Shown: positions 17,897 through 26,907, counted from the first letter of the stretch. The stretch: DNA of 64,000 nucleotides from Polyangiaceae bacterium (GCA_016712345.1 JADJRH010000011.1:992001-1056000); one strand, 5' to 3'. The notes: generated by a model from the letters alone, not told the origin. Numbers and translations are program-made.

Positions 17897-19840
17897 ATGC
17901 CAGACACCATGAGGAACACGCCCCGTTCCACGCCCGCCGCGTTGCCATCTCCACTTAACGTTCGTCCGTTTCGCTGGTCCAGGTGGTTTGCCTTCCTGCT
18001 CGTTCTCGTGGGGGTCGCCCCCGCCTGTCGAAGCGAAAAAAACGAAGCCGCCCCGAGCGCTGTCGTCCCCGAGCCGGGCGCCAAAGACGACGGGAAACAA
18101 CAGGGATATCTCGCGCCCACGGGCGTCGCCGCGGCTGAACGACCGGCCGCCACTTCGGCCCCACACCGGTACGCTCCGCCCAGTGATGTCGGCGGCGCTT
18201 CCAAACCAAAAGGCGCCGACAAAAAGGCCGAAGCCAGTGCGAATGCTTTTGCTCCCAACGATCGCGGCGGTTCCGGCAACGCAGGCTCCGCCGGCCAAAC
18301 GGCGCCTGGCATCGCACAACCCCCGCCCCAGCAAGCCGCGATTGATCCCAACGGCCGATTTGCCACCACCTATCGCCCGGGCGGCGGCCACCTCGCTGCG
18401 TTTGAATCGGCGGTTGCCCGCGGGATCATCCCCGCCGGTGAACGCGACCTCGTGAGCGACATCGGCGCGCGCTACGCCCCCACCGTCGACGCCCCCAAAG
18501 ACAAGGCGATGACCGTTTTCACCGAACTCGAGCGCGGCAAGATCGCTCCCACCGGCGGTGAAACCCATCTGCGCGTGACGCTTCGATCCACCGCAACCAA
18601 ACCCGCCGCGCGCCCGCACCTGTCCGTCCACCTCGTTCTCGATGTGAGCGGCTCCATGAAGGGCGACTCCATCAAACGTGCTCGCGAAGCCGCGCGCGCG
18701 CTCGTCGACAAACTCGACGCGGGCGACGACTTTTCGCTCGTTACGTTTTCAAGCGAGGCTGAAGTCAAAGCGGTGGACGGGCCCGTGGGTTCGCGCCGCG
18801 ATCAGCTCAAGAAAACCATCGACGCCATTGAAGAAGGCGGCGGCACAAACATCAGCAAAGGCCTGGAGCTTGGGTACGCCCAAGCCAAAACCAAAACCAT
18901 TCCCGAAGACGCCGTGCGCGTGGTGTTGCTCCTCTCCGACGGGCGCGCCAACGCGGGCCTCTTGGGTACACCTTCGATCTCCAAACTCGCCCTCGACGCC
19001 TTTCAAGACGGCATTCAAACAAGCTCGTTTGGCCTCGGTGAGGACTACGACGGTGAACTCATGAGCGCGATCGCCAAAGAAGGCGCCGGCGGTTATTACT
19101 ACCTCCGCGACCCCGAGCAGATCGCGCCCGCGCTCACCACCGAAATGGACAAGCGCCTCGATCCCGTGGCCACCGCTGTGGAGCTTCGCGTCCGCCTCAA
19201 AAAAGGCGTCGAGCTTCTCACCGTGTACGGCTCCAAACGCCTCACCGACAGTGAAGCCGCCCGCGTTCGCGCTCAAGAAGTGGCCGCCGATAAACAAGCC
19301 GAAAAACGCGACAAAATCGCAACCGATCGCAAAGAAGACAAAGAAGGCGGCCTCCGCTTTTTTATCCCCGCGTTCGCCCGCGACGAGGCCCATTCACTCC
19401 TCTTCAAAGTTCGCCTGCCCGAAGGCGTCGACAAGAAGACCATCGCCGACATCGAGATTCGTTACAAAGACCGCGTTGCAAAGAAAAACGTCGCGGACGA
19501 ATCAAAAATTGTCGCTGTGTACGCATCGAGCGATGCCGAAAGTGCATCCACCCAAAACGCGTCGGTCGTTCGAACCGTGCAGGGTTTCGCCGCCGGTGAA
19601 ACGCTCGCCGAGGCCGCCAACCTCGTTGCGTCGAACAACCGCGAACGCGCTGTGAGCCTCCTCACCGAACGCGAAGCCCTTCTGCGCAAAGCCGCTGAAA
19701 CGTTGAGCGAGCCGCTCTTCCTCAAAGACGCCGATCGCCTTGCTCGCCTGCGTGAACATGCCGGCAAACAAACGGGCATGGGTGATCCGCTCGTGCTCGC
19801 CATGTTGCTCGAAACCGCTTCGCGCGGTCACCTGCGTTAG
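17897..19840 (+). CDS. VWA-domain lipoprotein
   Basis: A 647-residue protein with GAGGGAG before the ATG. A long N-region is followed by a hydrophobic stretch and lipobox 'GVAPAC' (about residue 44). A Pro/Ala-rich linker leads to a VIT-like region and a von Willebrand A domain with an intact metal site: 'DVSGSMKG' (Asp249), 'GGGTNISKG' and 'LLLSDGRAN'. The C-terminal part has a beta-rich section and helices ('NRERAVSLLTEREALLRKA'). VWA lipoproteins bind proteins or matrix through the Mg2+ site. The gene 14 bases downstream encodes a membrane protein, suggesting a two-gene unit. Confidence 0.9.
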   Translation: MPDTMRNTPRSTPAALPSPLNVRPFRWSRWFAFLLVLVGVAPACRSEKNEAAPSAVVPEPGAKDDGKQQGYLAPTGVAAAERPAATSAPHRYAPPSDVGGASKPKGADKKAEASANAFAPNDRGGSGNAGSAGQTAPGIAQPPPQQAAIDPNGRFATTYRPGGGHLAAFESAVARGIIPAGERDLVSDIGARYAPTVDAPKDKAMTVFTELERGKIAPTGGETHLRVTLRSTATKPAARPHLSVHLVLDVSGSMKGDSIKRAREAARALVDKLDAGDDFSLVTFSSEAEVKAVDGPVGSRRDQLKKTIDAIEEGGGTNISKGLELGYAQAKTKTIPEDAVRVVLLLSDGRANAGLLGTPSISKLALDAFQDGIQTSSFGLGEDYDGELMSAIAKEGAGGYYYLRDPEQIAPALTTEMDKRLDPVATAVELRVRLKKGVELLTVYGSKRLTDSEAARVRAQEVAADKQAEKRDKIATDRKEDKEGGLRFFIPAFARDEAHSLLFKVRLPEGVDKKTIADIEIRYKDRVAKKNVADESKIVAVYASSDAESASTQNASVVRTVQGFAAGETLAEAANLVASNNRERAVSLLTEREALLRKAAETLSEPLFLKDADRLARLREHAGKQTGMGDPLVLAMLLETASRGHLR

Positions 19841-19854
19841 TCTCCGAGCCCACC

Positions 19855-20703
19855 ATGCCGCCGGTACCCGTTCCCCTCGATCGCCCGCTCGCGTTAAACA
19901 TTCGACCCGGCGGTGAGGTGGTGCTCACGGGCACCTGTTACCTCTCGCACGACGGATCGACCATCGACGCGGCCACCACTCATTGGCCCAAAGAAAAGCC
20001 CGGCGGCGCGTCGGTGGATCCCGTTGGCCTCGTGGATCATGCGGCAAGCGGGCTTTCGCTTTCGTCGCGCGATCTCGAAAAACACGAGTACCACTACGTC
20101 TTCGGCGGCGAAGCGTCGCCCGCTTGCCGCGCCGCCGGCATCGAAGGCGCATGCATCGTTCCGAGCACCATGAAGCTCGCCATCGATCGCGGCATTCCGT
20201 CGGCCGAGTTTCTGCAAAAGTTAAAGGGCGCGCAGGGCTGTTTGGTGGCCGAAGTGCCGGCGCCCACCGTCGCCGACGTAGCCAAACCGGCCTTCCCATT
20301 TCTTGCCGTCGCGCTCGGCGTGGTGGGCGCCGGCACCGTGGCGTTTTTCGCCCTGCGCGCCCGCAAACGCTCGCTCGAATCGCCCGCGGGACAGCTCCTC
20401 GCGCTCGCCAAACGCGTTCAAGCCAAGGTTGCCGGCGCCGATGTGGTGACCGCGGCACCGCTTGCACGCGCCGTTGAAATTGCGATGCGCGCTCTCAAAG
20501 GTGGGCGCGTCGATCCGTCGTCGCCTGAAGGTGCGCGCGTGCAAGCGGTGCTCCTGCGAGTGGAAACAGCGCTCGACAACAAACAAAAGCAGGAGCGGGC
20601 CGAAGAAGAAAAAAAGGCCGCGGACGAGCTGGTGGCTGAGGTTGAAAGTGCGCTGGAGGCTGCGGAGGAAGCGGCGAACATCGGAGCGCGCACAAAGACG
20701 TAG
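19855..20703 (+). CDS. Single-pass membrane protein partner of the VWA lipoprotein
   Basis: A 282-residue protein with no recognised family. About 145 residues are predicted outside the cytoplasm, though no cleavable signal is seen; they include a Cys pair in 'SPACRAAGIEGAC'. One transmembrane helix follows ('FPFLAVALGVVGAGTVAFFA', about 141-161), then a basic 'RARKRS' and a cytoplasmic helical tail with a Glu/Lys-rich coiled coil near 235-275. It starts 14 bases after the VWA gene stop, so the two are probably one operon. The topology would link an outer VWA module to the cytoplasm (inference). Confidence 0.78.
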   Translation: MPPVPVPLDRPLALNIRPGGEVVLTGTCYLSHDGSTIDAATTHWPKEKPGGASVDPVGLVDHAASGLSLSSRDLEKHEYHYVFGGEASPACRAAGIEGACIVPSTMKLAIDRGIPSAEFLQKLKGAQGCLVAEVPAPTVADVAKPAFPFLAVALGVVGAGTVAFFALRARKRSLESPAGQLLALAKRVQAKVAGADVVTAAPLARAVEIAMRALKGGRVDPSSPEGARVQAVLLRVETALDNKQKQERAEEEKKAADELVAEVESALEAAEEAANIGARTKT

Positions 20704-20742
20704 TGAACAAAAAAGCGCTCACGCGCGCCCGCCCAAATAAAA

Positions 20743-20777
20743 TGTACACAAAAATGAAAGACGCTTCATTGTGTACA
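20743..20777. terminator. Hairpin between convergent genes built from two TGTACACA arms
   Basis: TGTACACA (20743-20750) and ATGAA (20754-20758) pair with TTCAT (20765-20769) and TGTGTACA (20770-20777), leaving a 3-base A bulge and a 6-base loop. It sits between the convergent stops at 20703 and 20795, a typical place for a two-way terminator. There is no U-run, so the role is inferred. Confidence 0.5.
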
Positions 20778-20794
20778 CAAAGTGCTGCGGAGGT

Positions 20795-21019
20795 TCAGTT
20801 CACGCAGCTTGAATCGATGCGAGGCATTTGCGCCTCGTCGAGCTTTTCAGCCGCAATGCGTACACCCGATGAAAGCAGCCGATAGTGCTCGGCGCTCATC
20901 CGCATTGTCACCCCCGACGGAATGACCGTCATGTGTACCGTTCCGCACGAGCATCGCGTGACGCGCACAGTGCCGTTGTTAACGAGTTCGGTATGCGGAC
21001 CACATCGGCTTTCAGCCAT
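20795..21019 (-). CDS. Small protein with Cys-x-Cys and His (possible metal site)
   Basis: A 74-residue protein of no recognised family. It contains 'TRCSCGTVHMTV', a Cys-x-Cys-Gly followed by His, with further cysteines at residue 6 and near the C terminus ('SSCVN'). The ATG at 21019 is preceded by GAGG at good spacing, which supports translation. It is convergent with the VWA operon. A small cytoplasmic zinc-binding or regulatory protein is possible, but nothing in the sequence proves it. Confidence 0.6.
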   Translation of the reverse strand: MAESRCGPHTELVNNGTVRVTRCSCGTVHMTVIPSGVTMRMSAEHYRLLSSGVRIAAEKLDEAQMPRIDSSCVN

Positions 21020-21308
21020 CGTTTAACCTCGAAGCGGCGACTTTAGCCTTAACGCGAGGCGATTGCGATGAAAGCCCGACCGCCGCTCCGGTGGGCCACG
21101 TTGTGTGAACTGTCGGGGTGGGGCAGTCACGACAGATTTGGCACACCTCGGCCGCGCTTCGGCCGGCCGCTCAATTGGCGCTGAAATGAAAACCTCCGTG
21201 AAACCGGGCGCATGAAACTTGATTCAGCTTTTGAGACAACATGGCCCGCGCTTTGCTCGATAAGATCGGCACTTCGCCACCTCCACTTCACTCGCGGGGA
21301 CATCGACA

Positions 21309-22403
21309 ATGAACACACGCTCCTTCTGGCTGCTCACTCTTCCGGTTTCACTGGCGCTTGCGCTCACCGGCTGTCCGTCGCCCGAGCCTGAGCCGGAGCC
21401 TGAAGACCCGTCGCTTCTCGATCCGCCGCCGTCCGGTCAAGGTGTACAGATTGAAACGCCCGAGATTGAAGTGGGCGCAGGGGAAGAAATTCAAAACTGC
21501 TACTTCTTCAAAGTTTCCGATCTCAACAAAGCCGGCGGTTTGGATGAAACCGCGCCGCTCAACCTCAATCGCGTTCAGATCGCGCAGCGCGACGGCTCGC
21601 ACCACATGAACGTCTTTCGCGTGCGCACGATTGTGGGGCTCGACCCGACCAAAGGCACTGTCGAGGGTAAAAACGGGGCGGGGGAGTGTTTCAAAAGTCC
21701 AAACTGGGCTGACTGGCCGCTCGTCGCCAACTCGCAACAGGATGGTCAACTTGACTGGCAGTTTCCCGACGGCGTTGCAAACGTGATCGGCGGCGATGAA
21801 TGGCTCATGGTGCAGGCGCACTACGTGAATGCCACGTCGCAAAAAACGCCCGACGCCGGTAAGGTCCGCATCAACCTGTGGAACCTACCCGCCGACGAAG
21901 TAAAGCAGGAGATGGGCACCATCTTCGCCACCAAACAGTCTATTCGAATTTGTCAGTCCAACCCCAAGCCTGAATATTCAGGAACCTGCCAATTCAACAG
22001 TCCCGATCCGGTGCACATTATCGGCGCAAACGGACATTTTCACAGCCGCGGCAAGCAGTTTAACATGTTCAAGTGGGACGGCGTATCCATTGACCAGCCC
22101 CCGGACAGTGACCGATTCTACCAATCGACAGAATGGGATGATCCGCCCATGTTGATCTCGCCTGAACTGGATACCATGGTACCAGCCAACGGCGGTGTGT
22201 TTTATACTTGTTCATACCAGTGGAACACGCCCGACCCGGCCGTGGGGTGCAGCGGTTTGGACGAATTTGATAAAACCAAATACGGCACCACCGACGACAA
22301 TCTCGACTGCTGCTACACGTTTGGGCCCATCGTCGAGAAAAACGAACACTGCAACATCTTCGTTTATTATTACCCCAAAGTGGACGACGTAAACTGCTTC
22401 TAA
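21309..22403 (+). CDS. PHM-like copper type II monooxygenase homologue, lipoprotein
   Basis: A 364-residue lipoprotein (lipobox 'LALTGC'). Its histidines line up with peptidylglycine monooxygenase: a His-His-Met motif (H98, H99) and 'AHYVN' (H171) match the CuH ligands, and 'HFHSRG' (H243, H245) matches two CuM ligands. Family knowledge places a methionine in a '(D/E)-Met-Cys...YY' motif as the third CuM ligand; here the equivalent 'NEHCNIFVYYYP' has His347. 'FYTCSYQWNT' resembles the family's C-terminal core. It is therefore probably a copper protein, but hydroxylating activity is uncertain. The stretch from 21020 to 21308 upstream holds no clear gene. Confidence 0.72.
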   Translation: MNTRSFWLLTLPVSLALALTGCPSPEPEPEPEDPSLLDPPPSGQGVQIETPEIEVGAGEEIQNCYFFKVSDLNKAGGLDETAPLNLNRVQIAQRDGSHHMNVFRVRTIVGLDPTKGTVEGKNGAGECFKSPNWADWPLVANSQQDGQLDWQFPDGVANVIGGDEWLMVQAHYVNATSQKTPDAGKVRINLWNLPADEVKQEMGTIFATKQSIRICQSNPKPEYSGTCQFNSPDPVHIIGANGHFHSRGKQFNMFKWDGVSIDQPPDSDRFYQSTEWDDPPMLISPELDTMVPANGGVFYTCSYQWNTPDPAVGCSGLDEFDKTKYGTTDDNLDCCYTFGPIVEKNEHCNIFVYYYPKVDDVNCF

Positions 22404-22445
22404 AAGGCCACCGCGCAACAACTTGCGACGTGTCAATTCCTGACA

Positions 22446-22770
22446 CCTTCATCCTCCCCGCAACGACCTGAAATGCCCGGCTACCTGACACGTCGTATTC
22501 AACACGGAGGCACGGAGATCACGGAGGAACACGGAGTTTTGTGTATTTTAGGCTGCAATCGACTTGCACCCAAGTCAGCGAGCACCTGTCAGGCCGAGGG
22601 TCGCCGGTGATGTGTACCCATTGCAGCGAAAGAAACAAAAAACTCCGTGACCCTCCGTGTCCTCTGTGATTCCGTGTTGTTTACGAGGTCACAGTCATCC
22701 AAGCGGTTCAGGTCTTGGCAAGGCGTTTCAGGGGTCGCTCTGGGTCGCTCTTGTGTCGCTCCGGGGCGCG
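22446..22770. repeat. Composite intergenic repeat (CACGGAG family), locus 2
   Basis: Bases 22446-22505 are an inverted match to 2833-2886. Nested CACGGAG words follow, then an element at 22531-22649 with inverted ends (ACGGAGTTTT...GGCTGCAAT against ATTGCAGC...AAAACTCCGT). CTCCGTG/CCTCTGTG words come next, then TTCAGGTC-type words. A related block is at 38700-38985. The region contains no gene that I can support. Confidence 0.75.
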
Positions 22771-22806
22771 CTGGGTGAACTTGGGTTTATAATGCTTCAG
22801 GTGCAC

Positions 22807-23862
22807 ATGAACTTTCGCATCAGCCTTTTGGGATCCCTCACATTGTTGTGTACGCTTCTTTCGGGCTGCCCCGGCCCGAGTGAATGTGTTGCCCCCCAGG
22901 TGGAGCCCGGTGCCCCCGCGTGGGAAACCATTCTCGACGAAAATGCCCTCGACGGAGCGGTGCTTTCGGTGTGGGGCTCGGCACCTGACAGCGTGTTTAT
23001 CGCGGGTGGCCCCCTCGGAAACGAAGGTCATTCTGCCCTCGCCTGGCATTACAACGGCTGCGAGTGGAAAGATCTGAACGCCGGCGGGAGTGAAACCTTT
23101 TGGTGGGTAGGTGGAACAAGCGACAAAGACGTTTGGTTCGTCGGCGAAAAAGGCCGCATTGCCCACTACGACGGCACCACAATCACCAACGTTGAGTCGG
23201 GGATCGACGCCACCATTTGGGGTGTGTACGCATTCTCCCCCAACGACGTGTGGGCTGCGGCCGGCACACCTGAAGGCGGCACCGCCAAACCCAACGACAT
23301 TGTTCTCCACTTTGACGGGTCAAGTTGGAAACAAGAAACCTTACCCGGTGAGCCTCGCGGAGTATCGCTCTTTAAAGTGTGGGGCCCCAGCGCCGACAAC
23401 TTCTTTGTCGTGGGTGAACAAGGCACCATCTGGCATCGGGAAGGTGGCACCTGGACGCTTGAAACAGGCGATCCGCCCATTACAGGTGCTCGCCTTTTCA
23501 CCGTGCATGGCTGCGGCCCCAACGATGTGTACGCAGTGGGCGGTCAGAGTGTACTCCATCGCGACGAAAACGGATGGTCCGAGGTAAGCATCAGCCTTGG
23601 CAATCAGGTCAACGGGGTAAGTTGCGGCCCTCCCGGAAGCGCTGTTTTGGTAGGGTTTGGCGGCCTGAAACAACGCCTTGTCGACGGCTCTTGGATTGAC
23701 GAATTTGACTCCGAGCCGTTTGGCAACATGCACGCCGCCTGGGCCGATGGGGAAGGTGCCTTTTGGGCCGTTGGGGGTGACTTTTTATCCGGCCCGAAAG
23801 CTGAAAAGCGTGATGGCCTCGTGGCTCGTTACGGCCCCACCGGGGTTGTTCAGGGCAAATAG
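22807..23862 (+). CDS. Beta-propeller lipoprotein with 'DVW.VG..G.I.H' repeats
   Basis: The ATG at 22807 gives a clean lipoprotein signal ('LLCTLLSGC'), 351 residues in all. Upstream in-frame starts (22657, 22792) would add a non-signal leader inside the repeat region. The body contains about six blades of the form 'W.G...DVW.VG..G.I.H.DG..W', for example 'TSDKDVWFVGEKGRIAHYDG' and 'SADNFFVVGEQGTIWHREG'. This is the Ycf48/Kelch-like propeller common in myxobacterial surface lipoproteins. No catalytic motif is visible; a binding role is likely. Confidence 0.82.
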   Translation: MNFRISLLGSLTLLCTLLSGCPGPSECVAPQVEPGAPAWETILDENALDGAVLSVWGSAPDSVFIAGGPLGNEGHSALAWHYNGCEWKDLNAGGSETFWWVGGTSDKDVWFVGEKGRIAHYDGTTITNVESGIDATIWGVYAFSPNDVWAAAGTPEGGTAKPNDIVLHFDGSSWKQETLPGEPRGVSLFKVWGPSADNFFVVGEQGTIWHREGGTWTLETGDPPITGARLFTVHGCGPNDVYAVGGQSVLHRDENGWSEVSISLGNQVNGVSCGPPGSAVLVGFGGLKQRLVDGSWIDEFDSEPFGNMHAAWADGEGAFWAVGGDFLSGPKAEKRDGLVARYGPTGVVQGK

Positions 23863-23955
23863 GTTGCGTACACAATCACCTGACTATAACGGCAAACCAC
23901 CTTGCCTGTCGTGCCCTGTTCCGCTTTGTAACGCCCCCAATTGTCGAAACGCCCC

Positions 23956-24570
23956 ATGTCCAAAATTCGCCGTCTTCTCTGCCTTCTACCCATCTTGGCA
24001 ACAGGCTGTATCGGCGCGCCGTTTGTCACCCCGCCGGTGGGGATGTCGCTGACCTACGAGTCGCTCAGTCGACCTCTACCGGACGGTAAGACAAGCGCTA
24101 CTCACTTCGAGGTGGGCATTCATCCGCTTGCGTTCCCGCCGAGCATGCGTGATCGGCGATTCGATCCCGCGATCGGATACGGCTTCTTCGACAGCGAAAA
24201 CTCCATCATTCACGCCCCCTATCTGGAGCTGCAAACCTTCCTATGGAGGCTTCCGCTGGGCAAGTCGGCGTTGATTCGCGCGGGCACGAGCGTCAAGCAG
24301 ATGCTTCTTTTCGACGACATGGGCAATAGCGCCGGTTTCGGCGGCACATCGCAGCTCTTTATCGAGCTTAGCGATCATGTGAGCGGCAATTTCTCGGGCA
24401 GCGATACAAGTGGAGGCGCCATCGGAGCCGGCGCCGGAGAGCTTTCTATCGGCCTCCATTTGCAAGCCACAGCGCTGCGCTTTCATGACACAACCATTTG
24501 GGCCGCAGGGGTAGGGGCGAGCATTCGCTTGCCTGCTTCTATAGGGTTTGCGTGGGTGTGGCTGAAGTGA
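23956..24570 (+). CDS. Lipoprotein of unknown function, beta-rich
   Basis: A 204-residue protein starting at the ATG at 23956 with lipobox 'ILATGC'. The rest alternates polar and hydrophobic residues and ends 'GFAWVWLK', as in small outer-membrane barrels or barrel-like lipoproteins. No family is recognised. Its upstream sequence and first ~25 codons are duplicated 668 bases downstream. Confidence 0.7.
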   Translation: MSKIRRLLCLLPILATGCIGAPFVTPPVGMSLTYESLSRPLPDGKTSATHFEVGIHPLAFPPSMRDRRFDPAIGYGFFDSENSIIHAPYLELQTFLWRLPLGKSALIRAGTSVKQMLLFDDMGNSAGFGGTSQLFIELSDHVSGNFSGSDTSGGAIGAGAGELSIGLHLQATALRFHDTTIWAAGVGASIRLPASIGFAWVWLK

Positions 24571-24580
24571 GCTGACGCGC

Positions 24581-24702
24581 CCTGCTCCGCTTTGTAACGC
24601 CCCCAATTCTCGAAACGCCCCCGTGTACAGCATTCGAAGTTTTCTCAGCCTTCTACCCATATTGAAAACAGGCTGCATCGGCGCCCCGTTTTGTCACCCT
24701 AT
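24581..24702 (+). pseudogene. Partial duplicate of the preceding lipoprotein gene's 5' end
   Basis: Bases 24581-24702 match 23913-24032: same leader (CCGCTTTGTAACGCCCCCAATT then CTCGAAACGCCCC), then 'LLPIL.TGCIGAPFCHP'. The ATG is replaced by GTG and several bases differ. Similarity ends abruptly about 80 bases before the truncated TcmP gene, marking an old junction. No extended lipoprotein frame follows. Confidence 0.75.
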
Positions 24703-24781
24703 CGCTTCAAACCTGAACCTCGAAGCGTTGAAATCGGGAACAAGAGACCGCTCGATGCGGGGCGAATCAGGTCGTTGTCCT

Positions 24782-25072
24782 TCATCTCTGTTGTGGGCTC
24801 TCGGCGTCAAGCTTCGCAGTTGCTGTCCTCACGGCATTGATGAGTATCGGAGGCGATCCATCGTGGATGGCGCCGCCCAGGCCCTTCACCACATATTCTC
24901 CACCACCTGCAAAACCGTCGATCAACGTGATGCGTTGCTCGGGAATACCGCCGCCTTTCATCAAGATGGTGACGTACCGTTCGATGTACTCACGCAGGAT
25001 GGTGTGTTTGGCTAGACTGTGCGCTTCGATCTCCGCCGGACCGTTACTCCAGTCGTAGTGCGATTTCGCCAT
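24782..25072 (-). pseudogene. Three-Cys-motif partner protein TcmP, N-terminal fragment
   Basis: The 96 residues match the start of TcmP proteins: 'HSLAKHTILREYIERYVTIL', 'ITLIDGFAGGGEYV' and 'GSPPILINAVRTA'. The full family is about 300 or more residues, so roughly two thirds is missing; the frame stops at 24782 next to the duplicated lipoprotein fragment. The glycine-rich motif is methyltransferase-like. It sits just downstream of the DUF5131 gene on the same strand, the usual partner arrangement. The start has AGGGGAAACA in front. It is probably inactive. Confidence 0.75.
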
Positions 25073-25117
25073 TGTTTCCCCTCGCTCCCTGAAAAGATAT
25101 CCACTTGCCTATGGGCT

Positions 25118-25933
25118 CTACTCCGCAGCCAGCGCCTGTGGGGCCGAGCCCCAAGAGAGCGCCGCAACCCGCCGCGCCCTTTCAGTCGCTGTTGGTGCGG
25201 GTCGCGGCATGATATTGGGATACTCATCATAGGTGCGGCCTTGCAATTCGCGCCCTCGGCGCGATTTAATGACGCCGCCCCACTGCTTGAAAAAGAACGG
25301 AACGCCCGCGGAAAGGCATTGGTCTCGGATCGAAAGCACCCAGCCCTCCTCCATGCGCCTCGCCCCTGGACCGCTCTCGCCGCCGACGATCACCCAGTCA
25401 ATGCCACTCAAGTTCAGTTTCCCAAGATCCTCAAGCAGCGGCTCAACAGAGAGAAATCGTACCGCCGCAGGCGTATCGCGTAGCGCGTCAATTCTCGGTA
25501 ACCCGTATTTCCGATCTTCAACGCTCACTCCCAGCCAGATGTGCTTCGCGCGCGTGAAACCTTCTGGCAGGTTCGCCGCGAAGTCCCGCATGCGCGTTGC
25601 CCGCTTGGTGAGCATCTGGTAGATGTGCCAGTCGGCCGCGGCCATCACCTCAAAGACCTGACTTGCAAAGGCATCGGAAACGCCTTCTTGGAAAAGGTCG
25701 CTCATCGAGTTGACGAAGATGCGGCGCGAGCGTGCCCACTTCAGCGGTTCGAGGAGCTTGTCGGGCACCAACAAAAGGTCAAAGCCCTGCTCGTAGGGGT
25801 GACCAGGCACACCGCGAAAGCGCTCGGCGAATGTCTCTGCGTAGCAGTGCTTGCAACCCGGGGTGATCTTGGTGCAACCGCGCACAGGGTTCCACGTTGC
25901 GTCTGTCCACTCAATCCCGCTGCCGTCGCTCAT
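25118..25933 (-). CDS. Phage Gp37/Gp68 family (DUF5131) protein, the three-Cys-motif gene
   Basis: A 271-residue protein with family signatures: 'GIEWTDATWNPVRGC', then a Cys cluster 'GC....PGCKHCYAETFAERF' (residues ~14-35), 'SMSDLFQ', 'QMLTKRA', 'WLGVSVED', 'FLSVEPLLEDLG', 'WVIVGGESG' and 'FFFKQWGG'. The CxxC-type cluster resembles a radical-SAM Fe-S site, though activity is not established for the family. It is found in phages and mobile islands, often paired with TcmP as here. The ATG at 25933 follows GGAG. An Ala/Arg-rich tail of ~30 residues extends past the usual C terminus. Confidence 0.9.
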   Translation of the reverse strand: MSDGSGIEWTDATWNPVRGCTKITPGCKHCYAETFAERFRGVPGHPYEQGFDLLLVPDKLLEPLKWARSRRIFVNSMSDLFQEGVSDAFASQVFEVMAAADWHIYQMLTKRATRMRDFAANLPEGFTRAKHIWLGVSVEDRKYGLPRIDALRDTPAAVRFLSVEPLLEDLGKLNLSGIDWVIVGGESGPGARRMEEGWVLSIRDQCLSAGVPFFFKQWGGVIKSRRGRELQGRTYDEYPNIMPRPAPTATERARRVAALSWGSAPQALAAE

Positions 25934-26196
25934 GGGTCGCTCCACCGATCATGGACGGACGTACAGTAGCGCCAAATGCGTTCTCTTGGCAAGTTCTCTT
26001 TTGCGAAACAGGATTTGGCGTCATGGAGACGCGAAACCAACCCAATTGGACGGTCCAATCTGGAAAACTGGGCGCCGCGGCTTGCTTGCAGGTCAGGTTT
26101 TACGGCCAAAAAGGCCGCTTCGCCCATGGAACGTCTGTTGCGGAGAGAGCGCGAGGCCGCGCTCGAGCGACGAAGCGAACCGGTGAGGAGGAAACC

Positions 26197-26706
26197 ATGT
26201 TTGCCAGCAAGTTGAACGGCTCCTATTCCCCTTGGATCATCCCTATGTCGGCGCTCTTTTGCGCTTTTGCGGCCCTCGGATGTGACGAGTCTCCAGGTGG
26301 GGAAGGGGGCGGCGGAGCCGGCGGAACCGGCGGTCAAACCTCCACAGGCCCCAAATGTGTGGGTGATCCCAAACCCTGCGAGGGCAGAAGCTCGTTCGAC
26401 TGCGTGGGGTTTCTTGGCTGCAACGACGGCGGAGCATGCACGGGGACCGTGGCGGCGTGCGGCACAATGACCGACGAAAATGCATGTGTTACCCACTACG
26501 GTTGCGTGTGGAGCCCGTCGAAAGCGCTCTGTGAGGGAACACCGGCCCCATGCTCCATGGTTGCCACTGTGGAGATGTGCACGACCCAGGCAGGATGTTC
26601 TTGGCAAGCCGACGAATGCGGAGGCTACCCATACGACTGCGAGACATTCGAAACGGAGGGGATCTGTTACGGCCAACCGGGATGTGACTGGAAGGTCGCC
26701 CCCTGA
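26197..26706 (+). CDS. Cys-rich lipoprotein
   Basis: GAGGAGGAA precedes the ATG at 26197. The product (169 residues) has a lipoprotein signal ending 'AALGC', a Gly/Thr linker, then repeated Cys pairs of the form 'C..M.....C....GC.W' (for example 'CVTHYGCVW', 'CTTQAGCSW', 'CYGQPGCDW'). These repeats occur in myxobacterial secreted proteins. It lies inside the accessory island but looks like host-type material. From 26707 to 26907 no gene is supported, although an in-frame-looking remnant ends at 26824. Confidence 0.8.
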   Translation: MFASKLNGSYSPWIIPMSALFCAFAALGCDESPGGEGGGGAGGTGGQTSTGPKCVGDPKPCEGRSSFDCVGFLGCNDGGACTGTVAACGTMTDENACVTHYGCVWSPSKALCEGTPAPCSMVATVEMCTTQAGCSWQADECGGYPYDCETFETEGICYGQPGCDWKVAP

Positions 26707-26907
26707 ATCAGATGTGCTCGGCTGCCCAGTTGGCGCCATGCACACAGCCCTCGCCGAAAGCTTCCTTCAACGCGTGCCTGAAAACGCCCGCACCTTGGAG
26801 CTGGCGCGCAATCTACCCACGTAGGTTTGCCAACCTGAATCTACCCTGCGCCTGAACTCCAGTCGGAAGCGCAAGAGCACAAGGGGACACGCGATGTTTC
26901 GTTATGG

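Noticed and set aside
22657..22806. N-terminal extension of the propeller lipoprotein
   Set aside because: It runs through repeat DNA and would hide the lipoprotein signal that begins at 22807.
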